Made by a program: the position numbers and the translations under genes
The notes under the pieces: model-generated
Seen by the model: the letters and a program-made list of their open reading frames with translations, nothing else
What the model was told of the DNA's origin: nothing
The model's database searches: none
Shown: positions 7,615 to 16,403 of the stretch, in pieces
How the letters are laid out: each line of letters starts with the position of its first letter
Numbering within the stretch: position 1 is the first letter of the stretch
DNA from: DATHVR01 sp035461175
Lineage (GTDB): Bacteria; Actinomycetota; Acidimicrobiia; Spongiisociales; ZC4RG35
Assembly (NCBI GenBank): GCA_035461175.1
Contig: DATHVR010000151.1
Coordinates: forward strand, 25,499-89,498
Direction: 5' to 3'
Length of the DNA: 64,000 nt

Positions 7615-8802
7615 GTGACCCGGTTGAGCTTCGTCGCATTTCCGTTCAAGTCCGAGGACCCGGCCGTCGCCGTCGCCAATCTCGAGGTAGCGGCGCGCCA
7701 TCCGCGTGTCCGACGGGTGCTGGCGGTGGGCTCGGGTGCGGACGCCACCTACCGAAGCCTGGCCGAGTTCGCCCCCGCTCTCGAGCGTCGCACCGGCACC
7801 CCGGTCGAGGTGATCGTCCAGGAGCGGATCGGGGACCGCCGCCCCGGCAAGGGCGACGGCATGAACACTGCCCTGCGGCGTTTCCGCGACTCCGACCACC
7901 AGCGCATCCACTTCTACGACGCCGACATCACCAACTTCGACGCCACCTGGATCGACGGGGCCGAGGCGGCGGCCGACCGCCACTTCCCCGTCGTTCGTCA
8001 CTATTTCCCCCGCGCCTCCACCGACGCCATGATCACCTGGTTGGTGACCCGGCCGATCTTCGCCCTGGCTCACCCCGATTCGATCCTGTGGGAGATCCGC
8101 CAGCCGTTGGGTGGCGAGCTGCTCCTCACCCGGGACATCGCCGTCGCCCTGGCGGATGACCCCCGGGTGGTGGAACGCTCCGACTGGGGGATCGACACCG
8201 TCCTCACGTATGCCACCGTCGCCCTCGGCGAACCGGTCTACGAGCACTACGTGGCCGAGGGCAAACAACACGCCCTCTACCGCTCCCTGGGCGATATCCG
8301 CCAGATGCTCGTCGAGTGCTTCGAGGCGGCGGCCGCAGTCGCCGCCCTCCCCTCCCCCGGCCGGCCCCGCCACGAGGTGGCGCCTCCGGCCACGGCCGGG
8401 CCCGCCATCGCCCACAAGGTGGGATTCGACATCGAGAGCACCATCCACCTGCTGATCGCCCCGTGGCCGCCGGAGGCGGTCTCGGCGGCGGCCGAACTTC
8501 CTGCCGACCTCTCCCGGCCCCTGCTCGCCAACCTGGTCCGACCCACCTTTTCGTTCATGGACGGCGCCCGCTGGCGGAGGACGCTTCAGGTGCTGCTGGC
8601 GCGCTACGAGTCGACACCGGGCTGGGAAGAAGTGCTGTTCCGGCTGTGGGTCGCCCGGGTGCTCGCCTACGCCACCGGCGAGGCTCTATATGGCCATGCA
8701 GCAGCGATGGCAGTGCTGGAGGAACAGGTGCGCCGCTGTGCCCGTCCCAGGACAGACCGATCAGGGAATGGACAACAGGGCGACGGCCAGCACTCCCAGT
8801 GA
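7615..8802 (+). CDS. mgs: Mannosylglycerate synthase (GT78)
   Basis: This enzyme makes the compatible solute mannosylglycerate in one step from GDP-mannose and D-glycerate. The 395-aa protein matches, from memory, the Rhodothermus marinus enzyme along its length. Shared stretches are FPFKSEDP, RPGKGDGMNTALR (76-88), HFYDADITNF (99-108, the metal-binding DxD-like site), RHYFPRASTDAMITW, QPLGGELL, RSDWGIDT and MLVECFEA. The GTG start at 7615 is right before the first beta strand and is supported by that alignment. It is divergent from the HerA-like gene with a 181-nt spacer. Its 3' end overlaps the converging EamA gene by 42 nt. Confidence 0.93.
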   Translation: MTRLSFVAFPFKSEDPAVAVANLEVAARHPRVRRVLAVGSGADATYRSLAEFAPALERRTGTPVEVIVQERIGDRRPGKGDGMNTALRRFRDSDHQRIHFYDADITNFDATWIDGAEAAADRHFPVVRHYFPRASTDAMITWLVTRPIFALAHPDSILWEIRQPLGGELLLTRDIAVALADDPRVVERSDWGIDTVLTYATVALGEPVYEHYVAEGKQHALYRSLGDIRQMLVECFEAAAAVAALPSPGRPRHEVAPPATAGPAIAHKVGFDIESTIHLLIAPWPPEAVSAAAELPADLSRPLLANLVRPTFSFMDGARWRRTLQVLLARYESTPGWEEVLFRLWVARVLAYATGEALYGHAAAMAVLEEQVRRCARPRTDRSGNGQQGDGQHSQ

Positions 8803-9570
8803 GAGACCCCCCACCTGGCGGGGACTGAGATGCTCGAGATGGATGACTCGCGCCATCAGCACCGTCACGGCCGGATAGAGCGAGGCAACCACCGCCACCA
8901 CCACCAGCGAGGCGAGGTTGGCGGCGAGGAGATAACCGATGTTTCCGACCAGGTCGAGGACTCCGACGCCCAGCACCGCCCAACCCACTCCTCCGGTGGG
9001 GGGACGCAACCACACCCGGGGGCCGACGAGCGCGATCACGGCCAGGATCAGCACCGACAGGGAGCGGGAGGCGACCAGCGGCCACATGCCCGCGTCCGCC
9101 CCGGCTCCGGCCAGCGCCACGAAATAGCCTCCGAACAGCACACCGGCCGCCACCCCGTAACCGAGACCCGCCCCCGAGCGGCCTTCGCCCTCCACCGTCG
9201 AGACCAGGTAGATGGCGGGAAGGGCGGCCATCACCCCCAGCCAGCCCAAGGCGCCGGGAGCATCACCCTGTCCCACCCCTGCCACCACCGGGATCACCGC
9301 TCCCACCACCGCCGCCGCCGGCGCCACCACTGCCGCCCGTCCCCGGGCGAGGCCGTTGTAGAGGAAGATCAGGCCGGACAATCCGAAGATGGAGGCGAGG
9401 GCACCGGCGAGCAGGTCTCCGCCGGCGGCAACCCCGGTGTCGAAGGGCATCCAGGCGACCAGGAGCACCAGACCGATCAGATGCCCCCAGAGCAGGGTGC
9501 GGCCGGCGGCGATCTTTCGGGTGGCGGAGCCGCCCAGGAAGTCACCGATGCCGTAACCGAGTGCCGCCAC
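8761..9570 (-). CDS. EamA/DMT-superfamily transporter
   Basis: This hydrophobic protein of about 269 aa has roughly nine to ten predicted membrane segments in two repeats, typical of EamA (DMT) permeases that move metabolites. The repeats are visible as GLIFLYNGLARGRAAVVAP in the first half and GNIGYLLAANLASLVVVAVVASLYPAVTVLMA in the second. The substrate cannot be read from sequence. The first helix may be slightly short: the frame stays open upstream (EIGVVLAAVAALGYG), but GTG 9570 is the first canonical start. It follows the HIT gene by 22 nt and overlaps mgs at its tail. Confidence 0.85.
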   Translation of the reverse strand: MAALGYGIGDFLGGSATRKIAAGRTLLWGHLIGLVLLVAWMPFDTGVAAGGDLLAGALASIFGLSGLIFLYNGLARGRAAVVAPAAAVVGAVIPVVAGVGQGDAPGALGWLGVMAALPAIYLVSTVEGEGRSGAGLGYGVAAGVLFGGYFVALAGAGADAGMWPLVASRSLSVLILAVIALVGPRVWLRPPTGGVGWAVLGVGVLDLVGNIGYLLAANLASLVVVAVVASLYPAVTVLMARVIHLEHLSPRQVGGLSLGVLAVALLSIP

Positions 9571-9592
9571 CGCGGCGAGGACGACGCCTATC

Positions 9593-10012
9593 TCAGACCA
9601 CTCTCGTCTCGCCGGCGGCCCGGAGCTCCGCCCGGATCGCCTCGGCCGCCGACTCCAGTTCGTCGCGATCGATCGAGGCGGCGGCGTTGGCGAAGTCCAT
9701 GTCGTGCATCCCGTCGATCGGGACCACGTGAAGATGGAGGTGAGGGACCTCCAGCCCGGCGATCATGAGACCGATCCGGGTGGGCGAGAAGGCCGCCTGC
9801 TGGGCCCTCCCGATCTTCTGGGCGACTTCGAAGAGGTGATCCCGAAGGTCGTCGGGACAATCCAGCCAGTGGTCGATCTCGGCGATCGGAACCACCAGGA
9901 CGTGACCGGTGCGGAGGGGGTTGATCGACATGAACACGACGCAGCGGTCGTCCCTCCAGACGAAGGTTCCGGGTATCTCTCCCTCGATGATGCGGGTGAA
10001 GATCGTGGCCAT
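9593..10012 (-). CDS. HIT-family protein (histidine-triad nucleotide hydrolase)
   Basis: This is a 139-aa histidine-triad protein that would hydrolyse nucleotide phosphoramidates or related bonds. The signature HLHLHVVP lies at about residues 94-101, and the N-terminus has the usual TIFTRIIEGEIPG. The ATG at 10012 starts just before that motif; the frame stays open further upstream but without family similarity. It is followed on the same strand by the EamA transporter. Its specific substrate is unknown. Confidence 0.94.
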   Translation of the reverse strand: MATIFTRIIEGEIPGTFVWRDDRCVVFMSINPLRTGHVLVVPIAEIDHWLDCPDDLRDHLFEVAQKIGRAQQAAFSPTRIGLMIAGLEVPHLHLHVVPIDGMHDMDFANAAASIDRDELESAAEAIRAELRAAGETRVV

Positions 10013-10124
10013 TCCCGGAGGGTAGATGCTTTTGCTGCCGTTGCTTGCGCGCGGGTGGTGGGCTGCACCGTCATGCGGGCACTTCGTGCGCGAGCCGCGA
10101 TCTGGTCGGCGTAACGTGTCGGCG

Positions 10125-10595
10125 ATGGACCAGGGACCCGTCGTTCTCGAACCGTCTTCTCCCCTCGAGACAGAGGCGGCCACGCTGATCGCCGAGCTCA
10201 ACTCCTTTCTCGACGACCTCTACCACCCCGACGACAACCATTTCTGGCTCGAGCCCGACGAGGTGGACGGTGTCCGGGGCGTCTTCTTCATCGCCCGCCT
10301 CGACGGCCGGTCGGTGGGGTGCGGGGCGGTGCGGATGCTGGATGGGGGTCGGGCGGAGGTGAAGCGGATGTACGTTCGACCCGATGCCCGAGGACGCGGG
10401 GTCGGTCGGGCCATCCTGGAGCGACTGGCATCTGAGGCCGCCGCCCGCCACGCCCGGGAACTGGTGCTGGAGATGGGGGACAACCAACCCGGGGCACGCG
10501 CCCTCTACGACTCGTTCGGATTCACACCGATCCCGTGTTTCGGCGAGTATCTGGCCACCCCTAAGAGCGTCTGCCTGGGCAAGCTCCTCACCTGA
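10125..10595 (+). CDS. GNAT family N-acetyltransferase
   Basis: This is a 156-aa single-domain acetyltransferase. The acetyl-CoA loop reads VRPDARGRGVGRAILERL, preceded by AEVKRMYV and followed by LEMGDNQPGARALYDSFGF, the usual GNAT order. The acceptor substrate is unknown. ATG 10125 is chosen; GTG 10116 is a possible alternative. The gene converges on the sugar dehydrogenase-like gene with an 8-nt tail overlap. Confidence 0.9.
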   Translation: MDQGPVVLEPSSPLETEAATLIAELNSFLDDLYHPDDNHFWLEPDEVDGVRGVFFIARLDGRSVGCGAVRMLDGGRAEVKRMYVRPDARGRGVGRAILERLASEAAARHARELVLEMGDNQPGARALYDSFGFTPIPCFGEYLATPKSVCLGKLLT

Positions 10596-11805
10596 GGGGA
10601 TCGAGACGCAGGATCCGGTCCGTGGTGAGCACGTAGACCTCGCCGGCGCCGTCGACTCCGAACGACACCACCCGGCCCACCGTCCCCACCCCGTCGGTGT
10701 GGTCATCGACCGATCCGTCGCGACCGACCGAGCGCAGGTATCCGCCGCAGTAGTCGGAGAAGAGAAACCGACCGTCGAGCTCGGGGATGGCCGAACCTGA
10801 ATAGACCACTCCCCCGGTCACGGCACAGCTGCCTCCATCTCCGCGTGCGATCTCGACCAGGGGCATGGTGAGGTCGTCACTCTCGCACGGGTCGACCGAG
10901 TAGCAGTGGGCCCCCTCCATCAGCGGCCACCCGTAGTTGATTCCCTGGCGGACGACGTCGGCCAGGTCGATCTCCTCGTAGGCCCCCTGGCCGACGTCGG
11001 CGATCCAGATGAGGTCGTCGTCAATCCAGAACCGCCACGGGTTGCGCAGCCCGTACTGCCACAGGGTTGCCTCGCCGCCGTCGACATCGATGCGGACCAG
11101 GCCCCCGAGCAGCGTGTCCAGATTCTGGCCGTTGCCGTAGCGGTCCCCGGCTCCGCCTCCGTCGCCCAGGCCCAGGTAGAGGGCGCCGTCGGGACCGAAC
11201 TGGATCATGCCGCCGTTGTGGTTGCCGGCCGGCTGATCCACCGTCAGCAGCACCCGTTCCGAGCCGGGATCGGCCTTCGTGCCCTCCAGTGCCATCTCGG
11301 ACACCACCGTGTCCCCGGCATCATCGGTGTAATGGAGAAACAGGCGGGCGTCGTCGTCGGGATGACGGGCCAGGCCGAGCAGGCCCCGCTCTCCGTCCAC
11401 CGTGGTGCGGGAAGAGATGTCGAGGACCTCGTCGCCCAGGCCCGCTTCGTCGAGCACCATCACCACCCCGGCCCGCGTCGCCGCCAGGGCGAATGGATCA
11501 CCGGGGCGGGCGGTGACGACGATGGGAAAGGAGACCTCGGCCACGGTGGCGTACTCCAGGCCCTGCAGCTCGGGCAACGACGAGGTCATGACGGGGGTGC
11601 TGGTGGACGGGACAGAGCCGGCGGCGGTGGTGTCGGTGGTCGCACTCGTGGTGGGCGAGGGGGCGGATGACGAAGAAGTGGACCCGGAGGCCGTCGTTGC
11701 CGTCGCTCCTGTGGAAGGCGGGGCGGAGGCGGGTGAGGGCTCCTCGGCGCAAGCGGCCACGGCGACGGCGAACACGACAAGCGCTACCAGCATTCGGACC
11801 CTCAC
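10588..11805 (-). CDS. PQQ-dependent sugar dehydrogenase-like lipoprotein
   Basis: This is a 405-aa exported beta-propeller of the glucose/sorbosone dehydrogenase family. The signal peptide MLVALVVFAVAVAAC ends in a lipobox Cys and is followed by about 55 residues of Ser/Thr-rich linker. The catalytic domain has GERGLLGLARHP, the NHNGGMIQFGPDGALYLGLGDGG region, YGLRNPWRF and GQGAYEEIDL, all family hallmarks. It would oxidise a sugar in the cell envelope if a PQQ cofactor is available; no PQQ synthesis genes are in the window. GTG 11805 gives a charged N-terminus; ATG 11793 is an alternative. Confidence 0.92.
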   Translation of the reverse strand: MRVRMLVALVVFAVAVAACAEEPSPASAPPSTGATATTASGSTSSSSAPSPTTSATTDTTAAGSVPSTSTPVMTSSLPELQGLEYATVAEVSFPIVVTARPGDPFALAATRAGVVMVLDEAGLGDEVLDISSRTTVDGERGLLGLARHPDDDARLFLHYTDDAGDTVVSEMALEGTKADPGSERVLLTVDQPAGNHNGGMIQFGPDGALYLGLGDGGGAGDRYGNGQNLDTLLGGLVRIDVDGGEATLWQYGLRNPWRFWIDDDLIWIADVGQGAYEEIDLADVVRQGINYGWPLMEGAHCYSVDPCESDDLTMPLVEIARGDGGSCAVTGGVVYSGSAIPELDGRFLFSDYCGGYLRSVGRDGSVDDHTDGVGTVGRVVSFGVDGAGEVYVLTTDRILRLDPLR

Positions 11806-11859
11806 CCCGGGGACGCTATCGCGCTCCCGTCACAAACCGCATGGCTACGCTCAGCGCCC

Positions 11860-13214
11860 GTGTCGACGCCCATCACCGTGAAGAACGACCGCAGCGCACT
11901 CCGGGCATGGGCCATGTACGACTGGGCCAACTCTGCCTATTCGACCGTGATCGCCGGCGCCGTCCTCCCCGCCTATTTCGCCGCCTCCGTTGTGCCCGAA
12001 GAGGGATACCGCCTCTTCGGACGCATCTGGGCCGGCGACAGCCTGTGGGGCCTGGTGGCCGGCTTCGGACCGCTGGTGATGTTCCTGCTAGTGCCGATCC
12101 TCGGGGCGATCGCCGACTTCTCCGCCTCCAAGAGGCGGTTCCTCAGGTTCTTCGCTCTCACCGGATCGATCTTCACCATCCTGCTCTTGTTCGCCGCCCC
12201 GGTCGGGTGCTCACCACGATGGGCCTGTTCCTCCTCGCCCAGATGGGCTTCGTGGCCGCCAACGTGTTCTACGACGGCTTTCTACCCGACCTGACCACCG
12301 ACGAGACCATCGACCGCGAGTCCTCCCGGGGATTCGCGCTCGGGTACATCGGCGGTGGCGTCTATCTGCTCATCGCGGTGGGTCTGATCCTGGCCGAGCC
12401 CTTCGGCGAGGAGTTGACGACCCGGATCGCCATCGCCGGAGCGGGAGTGTGGTGGATGGGATTCGCCCTGTGGGCGATTCCCCGGATCCCGGAAGTCGGC
12501 GTCTCCCAGCCGCTCCCCGCCCGACTGGCCCACCTCACCCCCATCAACGCCTACCTTCGGATCGGATTCGGCCGCACCTGGGGGACGGCGAAACGCCTGA
12601 CCGCCTTCCCCCAGCTCCTTCTGTTCGTGGTGGCGTTCATTCTCTACAACGATGGGGTCCAGACCACGATCAACATCTCGGGCGCCTACGCCTCCAGCAC
12701 CCTCGACCTGGACCCGACCACGATCATCCTCGCCTTCTTGATCGTCCAGTTCATCGCCTACTTCGGGGCCCTCGGGTTCGGCAAACTCAGCTATCGCCTC
12801 GGGATCAAGCGAGCACTGCTCACTTCGCTGGTGATCTGGACCTCGATCGCCATCGCTGCCTTCTTCCTACCGGAAGGTGAGACGCTCCCCTTCCTGGCCC
12901 TGGCGGTGGTGATCGGGTTCGTGCTCGGAGGCGTCCAGGCACTGTCGCGGAGCCTCTACGGATCGATGATTCCTGCCCAGGCTTCGGCCGAGTTCTATGG
13001 CTTCTACTCGGTGTTCTCGAAATTCTCCGCCATCTGGGGTCCGTTCCTATTCGCCTTCATCGGAAACATCTCCGGCTCCTCCCGCTATGCCATCCTGTCC
13101 CTGGTCGTTTTCTTCGCCCTGGGCGGATTCCTCCTGTTCCGGGTCGACATCGAGGCCGCCCGAGCCTCCCGGGGCCGCTGGTCCTTCGAGGCCGATGAGA
13201 CCGAGGTCCATTGA
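11860..13214 (+). pseudogene. UMF1-type MFS transporter broken by a frameshift
   Basis: The first part, from GTG 11860, reads AWAMYDWANSAYSTVIAGAV, the hallmark of the UMF1 (Atg22-like) branch of MFS transporters. It runs in one frame to about 12207 and then becomes nonsense ending at 12294. From VLTTMGLFLLAQMGF (12207) the transporter continues in the -1 frame to 13214, with the remaining helices intact. The break is at a GGG run at 12205-12207: one missing G would restore APVGVLTTMG. So this is either a recent single-base deletion, an assembly error or, less likely, a -1 slip site. No other damage is visible. Confidence 0.88.
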
Positions 13215-13232
13215 TCACGTAGAGTTGGTGCC

Positions 13233-13607
13233 ATGACCGACGATCGCAACTTCGAAGATGGCCCCGCCGACCCGGCTCCGCCCGAGCTCGAGCCCGAACT
13301 CGCCGAGGACCGTCCACACGAGACCGCGCCGGTCACCGTCTCCGAACCGTCGGCCGGAATCCCGTGGCGACTGGGCCTGTTCCTCTTGCTGGCGGTGGTG
13401 GTCGTGATCTTCGCCGTCCAGAACACCCAGGAGGTGGAACTGGAGTTCCTCGGGTGGTCGTGGCAGCTGCCTCTCGTGATCATCATCACGATCACGGTGG
13501 TGGTGTCGGTGCTCCTCGACGAGATCCTGGGAGGGATCATCAAGGGGCGCCGTCGCAAGCGCCGGGTCGAACGCAGCGAGCTCAAGCGGCTCCGCAGCGA
13601 GAGGTGA
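13233..13607 (+). CDS. LapA-domain (DUF1049) membrane protein
   Basis: This is a 124-aa protein with an acidic, Pro-rich cytosolic N-terminus and two membrane helices separated by the LapA-like motif FAVQNTQEVELEFLGWSWQLPL. A basic tail (KGRRRKRRVERSELKRLRSER) follows. Bacterial LapA-domain proteins are small envelope proteins of poorly defined role; in proteobacteria LapA helps lipopolysaccharide assembly, which does not apply here. Its stop overlaps the next gene's GTG start (GTGA), so the two are probably co-translated. Confidence 0.88.
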   Translation: MTDDRNFEDGPADPAPPELEPELAEDRPHETAPVTVSEPSAGIPWRLGLFLLLAVVVVIFAVQNTQEVELEFLGWSWQLPLVIIITITVVVSVLLDEILGGIIKGRRRKRRVERSELKRLRSER

Positions 13608-14431
13608 GCCTCCGGCTCCTGCTGGTCCTTCTCGTCTTCGGCCTCGCCTCTTCGGCCTGTTACGAGCCGTCCCCATCGCCGGATGACTCGGCCCCGGAGG
13701 CCTCGGCCCGGGTTTGGCCGGACGTGCTCGACGGCGACAGTCTGCGCACCCCGGACGGCGTCGAATACCGACTGATCGGCATCAACGCCCCCGACCGGGG
13801 AGAGTGCCTGGCCGAGGCTGCCGCCGGACGGCTGGAGGATCTGGTCGAGGAGGGAGTGGTATTCGAGACCGACGCCGAACTCGAGGACCAGTTCGGTCGG
13901 CGATTGGTGTACGTCTACGCCGGTGACGTCCTCGTAAACGAACGCCTGGTCGAGGAAGGATTGGCCCTGGGCCTGCACAGCGATCCCAACTCGCTTGCCG
14001 CCGAGCGGATCTTCTCGGCGATGGCGCGGGCGGTGGCGGCCCGGGTGGGACTGTGGGATCCCGAGGCGTGTGGGGGCGGAACGGTGACCTCACTCGAGGT
14101 CGTCGAGGTCCAGGCCGACCCTCGGGGGCCGGATGAGGATCATCTCGATGAGGAGTTTGTCGTGCTGGAGAACACCGGCACCGAGGCACTCGATCTCACC
14201 GGGTGGGGCATCCGGGACGAGTCAACCCGCAACCGCTACCGGTTCCCGGACGGCTTCGCCCTCCCCCCGGGTGAACGGGTCACGATCACCTCGGGCTCCG
14301 GTCCCCTTGGCTTCGGCACCGACTCCCCGATATGGAACAACGCCGGCGACACCGTGTTCGTGGTCGATCCGGGGGGACGATTCGTGACTTTTGCCTCCAC
14401 CTCCGAATCGGGCAACGTCGGCGCCAACTAG
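13604..14431 (+). CDS. Secreted thermonuclease-like lipoprotein with lamin-tail domain
   Basis: The 275-aa protein starts with a lipoprotein signal (RLLLVLLVFGLASSAC). A staphylococcal-nuclease-like domain follows at about residues 40-150, with VLDGDSLRTPDGVEYRLIGI, FGRRLVYVYAGDVLVNERLVEEGLA and the expected Arg and Glu near APDRGEC. The C-terminal third (160-270) is a lamin-tail beta-sandwich (FVVLENTGTEALDLTGWGIRD). The combination suggests an envelope nuclease that cuts extracellular DNA or RNA, possibly for nutrient recovery. The GTG start overlaps the LapA stop. Confidence 0.9.
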   Translation: MSLRLLLVLLVFGLASSACYEPSPSPDDSAPEASARVWPDVLDGDSLRTPDGVEYRLIGINAPDRGECLAEAAAGRLEDLVEEGVVFETDAELEDQFGRRLVYVYAGDVLVNERLVEEGLALGLHSDPNSLAAERIFSAMARAVAARVGLWDPEACGGGTVTSLEVVEVQADPRGPDEDHLDEEFVVLENTGTEALDLTGWGIRDESTRNRYRFPDGFALPPGERVTITSGSGPLGFGTDSPIWNNAGDTVFVVDPGGRFVTFASTSESGNVGAN

Positions 14432-14458
14432 GCTGACCTCTTCCCCGAGGAGGCATGG

Positions 14459-14758
14459 ATGGCACTCAAGGACACCCTCAAGAATCTGTTCGGCAAGGCC
14501 CAGGAGAGCGCCGCCGAAGCCGCCGAGAAGGCCAGGCCCATGATGGAAAAGGCCAAAGAAACCGCCGCCGAAGCCGCCGAAAAGGCCAAGCCCATGATGG
14601 AAAAGGCCAAGGAGGCCGCGAGCGAGGTCGCCGACAAAGCCAAGGGAGCTGGAGAGTCTGCCGCTGCCAAGGCCGGCGACGCCGCCCAGACCATGGCCGA
14701 CAAGACCGCCGAGGCAGCCGAGGCCGTGGCCGAGGTCACCGACGAAACCGAACGCTGA
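14459..14758 (+). CDS. LEA-like / apolipoprotein-like Ala-Lys-Glu repeat protein
   Basis: This 99-aa protein consists almost entirely of A, E, K, M and D in amphipathic-helix repeats, with two near-identical 18-residue units (EAAEKARPMMEKAKETAA and EAAEKAKPMMEKAKEAAS, residues 20-55). It has no Cys or Trp, one Phe and no signal peptide. The composition resembles group 3 LEA proteins, which stay disordered and protect proteins or membranes during drying, but coiled-coil scaffold proteins can look the same. A strong ribosome binding site (GAGGAGG) precedes the ATG at 14459. It lies between the secreted nuclease and an aminotransferase, apparently as its own unit. Confidence 0.75.
   Translation: MALKDTLKNLFGKAQESAAEAAEKARPMMEKAKETAAEAAEKAKPMMEKAKEAASEVADKAKGAGESAAAKAGDAAQTMADKTAEAAEAVAEVTDETER
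14516..14623 (+). repeat. 54-bp tandem duplication inside the LEA-like gene
   Basis: Two 54-bp units, 14516-14569 and 14570-14623, encode the two 18-residue copies. They differ mainly at synonymous or conservative positions (Arg versus Lys, Thr versus Ala), so the duplication is either recent or constrained. Confidence 0.85.
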
Positions 14759-14762
14759 CCGC

Positions 14763-15944
14763 ATGACACGGGTGTCGCACCGGCTGGCTGCCATTTCGGA
14801 GTCGGCCACGATGGCCATCACAGCTCGCGCCGCCGCTCTCAAAGCGGCGGGCGAGGACGTCATCAGCTTCGGTGCCGGAGAACCGGATTTCCCCACCCCC
14901 GACCACATCGTCGAGGCGGCGATCGCCGCGGTACGCGACCCTGTCAACCACCACTACACCGCGGCCGGAGGACTGGCCGATCTGCGGGAGGCGGTAGTCG
15001 CCAACGCGGGCCAGTTCTCGAACCTCGAGATCTCCCCCGGCCAGGTCGTGATCACCAACGGCGGCAAGCAGGCCGTGTACACCGCCTTCCAGGCTCTTCT
15101 GGATCCTGGTGACGAGGCCCTGGTGCCGGCGCCGTACTGGGTCACCTATCCCGAGGCGATCTCGCTCACCGGCGCCCGGGCGATCGAGGTGCCGACCACG
15201 ATCGACGTTGGCTTCAAGGTGACCCCCGAGATTCTCGAGCGTCACCGCACGGCGGCCACCAAGCTCCTCGTCTTCGTGTCTCCCTCCAACCCGACCGGCG
15301 CCGTCTACGACCACGCCGAAGTCGAGGCGGTGGCACGCTGGGCGGCCGACCACGGGATCTGGGTGGTCACCGACGAGATCTATCAGCGTCTCGTCTACGG
15401 CGATGCCCGTTTCGTCAGCCTCCCCGGGGCGTTCCCCGACCTCGGCGACCGGTGGGTGGTCGTCAGCGGAGTCGCCAAGTCCTACGCGATGACCGGCTGG
15501 CGGGTGGGATGGCTGATCGGGCCCCCCGACGTCGTCTCGGCCTCCCTCAAGCTCCAGTCACACCTCACTTCCAACGTCGCCAACGTCAGCCAGCGGGCGG
15601 CGGTGGCCGCTCTGACCGGCTCCCAGGACGTCGTCGAGGAGATGCGTCAGGCCTTCGATCGACGGCGGCGTCTGGCCGTGAAGGCCATCTCCGAGATGAG
15701 CGGAGTCCGCTGTCTCGAGCCGCAGGGTGCCTTCTACCTCTTTCCCGACCTGTCGGCCTTCATCGGCGACCGCTTCCGCTCGAGCGCCGACCTGGTGGCC
15801 TGGATCCTGGACGAGGCCCGGGTCGCCCTGGTCCCGGGAGAGGGATTCGGTGCCCCCGGCTACGCCCGCCTTTCCTATGCGCTCGCCGACCAGGACCTGG
15901 CGACCGGCTTGGAGCGAATGGGCGACGCCCTCGCTTCGCTCTGA
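14763..15944 (+). CDS. aspC: Pyridoxal-phosphate aminotransferase, aspartate type
   Basis: This is a 393-aa class I fold aminotransferase, most likely aspartate aminotransferase, which interconverts aspartate and oxaloacetate. Motifs include SFGAGEPDFPTPDHI, YTAAGGLADLREAV, SPSNPTGAVY, DEIYQRLVY and the PLP-lysine region SGVAKSYAMTGWRVGW, with the terminal RLSYAL substrate-binding Arg. The start MTRVSHRLAAISESATMAI is standard for the family. It begins 5 nt after the LEA-like stop. Aromatic or other amino-acid specificity is possible. Confidence 0.93.
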   Translation: MTRVSHRLAAISESATMAITARAAALKAAGEDVISFGAGEPDFPTPDHIVEAAIAAVRDPVNHHYTAAGGLADLREAVVANAGQFSNLEISPGQVVITNGGKQAVYTAFQALLDPGDEALVPAPYWVTYPEAISLTGARAIEVPTTIDVGFKVTPEILERHRTAATKLLVFVSPSNPTGAVYDHAEVEAVARWAADHGIWVVTDEIYQRLVYGDARFVSLPGAFPDLGDRWVVVSGVAKSYAMTGWRVGWLIGPPDVVSASLKLQSHLTSNVANVSQRAAVAALTGSQDVVEEMRQAFDRRRRLAVKAISEMSGVRCLEPQGAFYLFPDLSAFIGDRFRSSADLVAWILDEARVALVPGEGFGAPGYARLSYALADQDLATGLERMGDALASL

Positions 15945-16403
15945 GGTGCGCTAAGCCCGAACTGAATCGCTCTCGGTGATAGCAGCCGAAGGATTCTCCA
16001 GATTCTCTCAGGCGAGCTCCCCATCAGCCGCAGGAATCCGGCCCAGCGCTCATGCATCTCAACGACAACGGAGTCGCCCAGCATCGCCGCCTTGTCCTCC
16101 AGCAGCGCCAACACCACCTCCCCTGGCTTTCCGTACACCTCGATGGAGTGAAGATCGATCAGATCGGCGAACTCGCCAAAGGCGACACGGCCCACCTCCA
16201 GGTGGTATCGCAAGGAATCGGAGTCGGGTGGACGGACACGACGGTCATGTTCCGTCCTCAGCGTCGATGTAGAAGTCGTAGGCGATCAGCTGCGGCTCCT
16301 TCTCCTGGATGCAGTCAACCAGGTTCTCGACCCGCCGTGCCACTTCCTCCCGGGCGCCTTCTCGGATCGTAGAACGATCGATGTAGAAGATGGGCCCGAA
16401 CAC
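15875..16403 (-). pseudogene. Decayed monooxygenase-fold (ABM-like) gene with two frameshifts
   Basis: Three reading frames together spell one small dimeric alpha/beta-barrel protein. The first frame gives VFGPIFYIDRSTIREGA through LIAYDFYIDAEDG from GTG 16403; a second short frame gives TVVSVHP; a third gives RYHLEVGRVAFGEFADLIDL, then SIEVYGKPGEVVLALL and ERWAGF. The breaks are near 16250 and 16225, each explained by one missing base. The intact family (antibiotic-biosynthesis monooxygenase or quinol monooxygenase-like, about 100 aa) lacks a certain function here. The third frame runs on into the aspC tail, so the natural stop may also be lost. The exact 3' end is uncertain. Confidence 0.7.

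Noticed and set aside
12181..12220. Programmed -1 frameshift in the MFS gene
   Set aside because: There is no classic slippery heptamer or clear downstream stimulator; a missing G is simpler.
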